In this document: positions 14,085-14,417 of the stretch, one piece after another | How the letters are laid out: each line of letters starts with the position of its first letter | Numbering within the stretch: the stretch's first letter is position 1 | Notes under the pieces: generated by a model | The model's input: the letters and a program-made list of their open reading frames with translations, nothing else | Databases searched by the model: none | Told to the model about the DNA's origin: nothing | Made by a program: the position numbers and the translations under genes | NCBI GenBank assembly: GCA_023434855.1 | Contig: JAEYSJ010000071.1 | Location: forward strand, 1 to 14,417 | Direction of reading: 5' to 3' | Origin: Bacillota bacterium | Lineage (GTDB): Bacteria; Bacillota_C; Negativicutes; JAEYSJ01 | Length of the DNA stretch: 14,417 bases

Positions 14085-14119
14085 TAACCGGCAACTTACT
14101 ATCCTCCCAGGCCGTTTCC
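14085..14119 (-). pseudogene. Degenerate 5S rRNA 3'-end fragment
   Basis: The 59 bp at 14061-14119 (terminator plus this fragment) match 14281-14339 at 52 of 59 positions with no gap, at an offset of exactly 220 bp. The 5S-derived part keeps GGAAACGGCCTGG and TTGCCGG but differs at several paired positions. The homology stops at 14119/14120, where the palindromic element begins, so about 75 nt of the 5' side of the 5S gene are missing. Confidence 0.8.
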
Positions 14120-14120
14120 T

Positions 14121-14246
14121 CGGAGACCGCCGATAGCACCCCATCTCCTTCGTTGCTCCTGCGGGCGCTCGTTCCATGTACTTCCAGTACTATTCCACTC
14201 ACGTCCTCGTCGCGCCTAGGATCTGGAGCACGCTCGACGGTCTCCG
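14121..14246. repeat. 126-bp near-palindromic element beside the 5S gene
   Basis: The ends are inverted repeats: CGGAGACCG (14121-14129) with CGGTCTCCG (14238-14246), extended by CCGATAGC/GCTCGACG with small gaps. Further in, TCCTGCGGGCGCTCG is partly matched by the reverse complement of CTCGTCGCGCCTAGGA. At the exact centre GTACT-TCC-AGTAC (14178-14190) forms a small hairpin. The outer and central repeats share the same midpoint (about 14184), so the element can fold as one long interrupted hairpin. It is GC-rich compared with the flanks. It encodes nothing convincing and could be a MITE/REP-like repeat or a structured RNA. Confidence 0.6.
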
Positions 14247-14269
14247 GCTTGGTGGCATGAGAATTTTAA

Positions 14270-14301
14270 AAAGATAAAAGCACTCACTAAAGTGAGTGCT
14301 T
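14270..14301 (-). terminator. Terminator of the rRNA operon (after 5S)
   Basis: AAGCACTCAC pairs perfectly with GTGAGTGCTT around TAAA, followed on the minus strand by TTTTATCTTTTT. It lies a few bases after the mature 5S 3' end. Confidence 0.88.
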
Positions 14302-14307
14302 CGTCAA

Positions 14308-14417
<110 letters not shown>

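Noticed and set aside
14072..14260. Plus-strand ORF of 62 codons
   Set aside because: It crosses the degenerate 5S fragment and the palindromic element; low-complexity S/T/L-rich product without ribosome binding site.
14120..14270. tRNA gene next to 5S
   Set aside because: tRNA genes often follow 5S, but no GGTTCGAATCC-type T loop, anticodon arm or CCA-compatible acceptor stem is present on either strand.

Overview
The window reads as chromosomal DNA of a low-to-moderate GC, Gram-positive-derived anaerobe, most likely a Negativicutes member of the Sporomusa/Pelosinus kind. This is inferred from the hexokinase and C1-peptidase types, strong AGGAGG-like ribosome binding sites with GTG/TTG starts, a T-box leader before acetolactate synthase genes, PdxS/PdxT-type vitamin B6 synthesis and the 5S rRNA sequence. 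No marker fixes the genus. Except for the left-edge hexokinase, a DUF4184 gene and a 36-codon ORF, everything is on the minus strand.

Left part (1-2724): the C-terminus of a hexokinase (+). Then, on the minus strand, the 3' remnant of a papain-like cysteine protease cut off by a terminator, a 47-residue small protein and a 109-residue single-span membrane protein. A DUF4184 membrane protein (+) follows, preceded by a 30-bp imperfect palindrome that looks like an operator.

Vitamin B6 block (2741-5233, minus): a ProC-like NAD(P)-binding protein, pdxS and pdxT. PdxS and PdxT form the pyridoxal 5'-phosphate synthase, but the two genes are separated by 140 bp that contain a terminator-like hairpin.

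Middle part (5277-9682): a 67-residue two-span membrane protein with an apparent CTG start, a 575-residue methyl-accepting chemotaxis protein, a 36-residue basic small protein on the plus strand, and a 577-residue membrane-anchored protein of unknown role. The last two converge on one bidirectional 18-bp-stem terminator.

Right part (9777-14417, minus): a NodI/NodJ-type ABC-2 exporter pair whose genes overlap by 4 bp. Upstream of it is a branched-chain amino-acid unit: a strong sigma-A promoter, a T-box leader (likely isoleucine specifier ATC), a short ACT regulatory subunit (ilvN-like) and ilvB. The window ends in the 3' part of an rRNA operon: 5S rRNA, its terminator, a 126-bp near-palindromic element, and a second degenerate copy of the 5S 3' end plus terminator exactly 220 bp away.

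No CRISPR array, transposase, tRNA or defence system was found. The least ordinary items are the palindromic element beside the duplicated 5S end, the two small genes a standard start-codon ORF caller could miss, the broken protease and the split pdxS/pdxT arrangement.
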